DNA of 64,000 nt from Tubiluchus corallicola (Eukaryota; Priapulida; Priapulimorpha; Priapulimorphida; Tubiluchidae), in NCBI GenBank assembly GCA_030141605.1, contig JAQGDQ010000073.1, forward strand, positions 248,001-312,000, given 5' to 3'. Position numbers and translations under genes: made by a program. Positions 63,306 through 64,000 of the stretch are shown one piece after another. Each line of letters opens with the position of its first letter. The stretch's first letter is position 1. The notes beneath the pieces were generated by a model. The model was not told the DNA's origin and did not search any database. It saw only the letters and a program-made list of their open reading frames with translations.

Positions 63306-64000
63306 GTGTGTTAGAGGATTATTGAGTTCCTCTTTCTTTTATTGAGTTATTTTGCAACAGAATGTCCAAAAGACTTTTTTAATGAAATAATTTTCTTTAT
63401 ATGCTGTTCGCATTTGATTAAAATGTTCCAGTGGGACACAACAAAGAGCTCTGAAGAAATTATTAGTGGACATAAACAGACTGTCACTTCAGAAAAACAT
63501 ACATGTTTTAATAGCATGTTATCAGGTTCTAAATCTTAAGTGGTTGGTAATTGTAGACAACTAAGCCTTTATGCACAGTGTTGTATTCTGAATTGCATTT
63601 TTAGTTGCTTTGAGTTATGCATCACTTTTCTTAATAACTATCTTCCATTTTCTGTAAAATGTGTTTATAAGCTGAAGTATTGTCAGCAGTTTACTTCTTT
63701 TTGGGCTAACACTACTTACCACTTTCTGTAAAATGTGTTTATACTATGAGCTACTGTCAGCAGTTTACTGGTTTTCTGGCTTACCTGGATACCCCTTATA
63801 GTGCAGTTCCAGACAAAAATGCTAAATATAATTCTTGATCCAGTTACCACTGTTGTTCTATCAGCATATTTAATCATCTCCTTGCCATTAGAATACAAAA
63901 AAACAGTGTCACTTACAATCAAGCTTGAAATGGTGCTCAAACTTGGAGTTACGATCGTATCAGAACGATTTTATATGCATGTGTATATAAAAAAGAAAAC
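63306..64000 (+). other. intron of SLC35F6 running off the window
   Basis: No further SLC35F6 exon is recognised up to the right edge. The segment contains the tandem duplication at 63648-63783 and nothing else I can assign. Confidence 0.45.
63648..63783. repeat. tandem duplication of about 70 bp
   Basis: Two adjacent copies, about 63648-63717 and 63718-63783, share TTTCTGTAAAATGTGTTTATA and TGTCAGCAGTTTACT with a few substitutions and indels. They lie in the last visible SLC35F6 intron. Confidence 0.8.

Noticed and set aside
63716-63940. Minus-strand frame with YADRTTVV resembling the reverse-transcriptase YADD box
   Set aside because: Only one short motif fits, with Arg replacing the catalytic Asp, and no neighbouring LINE blocks support it.

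Overview
The window looks like nuclear DNA of an animal, probably an invertebrate. It is AT-rich, its genes are split by GT-AG introns of about 0.1 to 7 kb, and every recognisable host gene has a clear animal orthologue. Retrotransposons and DNA transposons fill introns and intergenic space. I cannot name the phylum. I rebuilt each gene by chaining open exons whose splice phases agree and comparing the result with human family members as I know them; no alignment or search was run.

Layout: 2031-7974 (+) is NCOA4, the ferritin autophagy receptor; its N-terminal exons lie left of the window and a LINE sits in the upstream intron. Convergent with it are NUBP1, the cytosolic Fe-S scaffold ATPase (13637-10890, -), and a small unrecognised gene (15110-13926, -) on the same strand. 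From 15.1 to 23.4 kb I find only transposon remains and one unassigned reading frame. ZDHHC6, an ER palmitoyltransferase (23470-31046, +), carries a nearly intact LINE in an intron. G3BP, the stress-granule nucleator (47137-37304, -), is convergent with ZDHHC6; strand composition switches between them near 33.84 kb, where both 3' UTRs may end. SLC35F6, a drug/metabolite-superfamily transporter (52814 to beyond the right edge, +), is divergent from G3BP.

The strongest unusual signal is in SLC35F6: two tandem 142-bp versions of one transmembrane exon (60210-60351 and 60467-60608), same phase and length, 39 of 47 residues identical. Using both gives an early stop and using neither shifts the frame, so they look like mutually exclusive exons. 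Other notable points: two copies of the ferritin-binding I/V-x7-W motif in NCOA4; loss of the known regulatory cysteines but retention of the KKxx ER signal in ZDHHC6; a palindrome-rich terminal-inverted-repeat element at 16669-17588; and two LINE copies about 99% identical, one with a perfect 15-bp target duplication.

The host genes are mostly unrelated housekeeping genes. The exception is that NCOA4 (iron release from ferritin) and NUBP1 (Fe-S assembly) are neighbours; I see no evidence that this is more than chance. I found no wholly new system, viral gene, rRNA, functional tRNA or CRISPR array.
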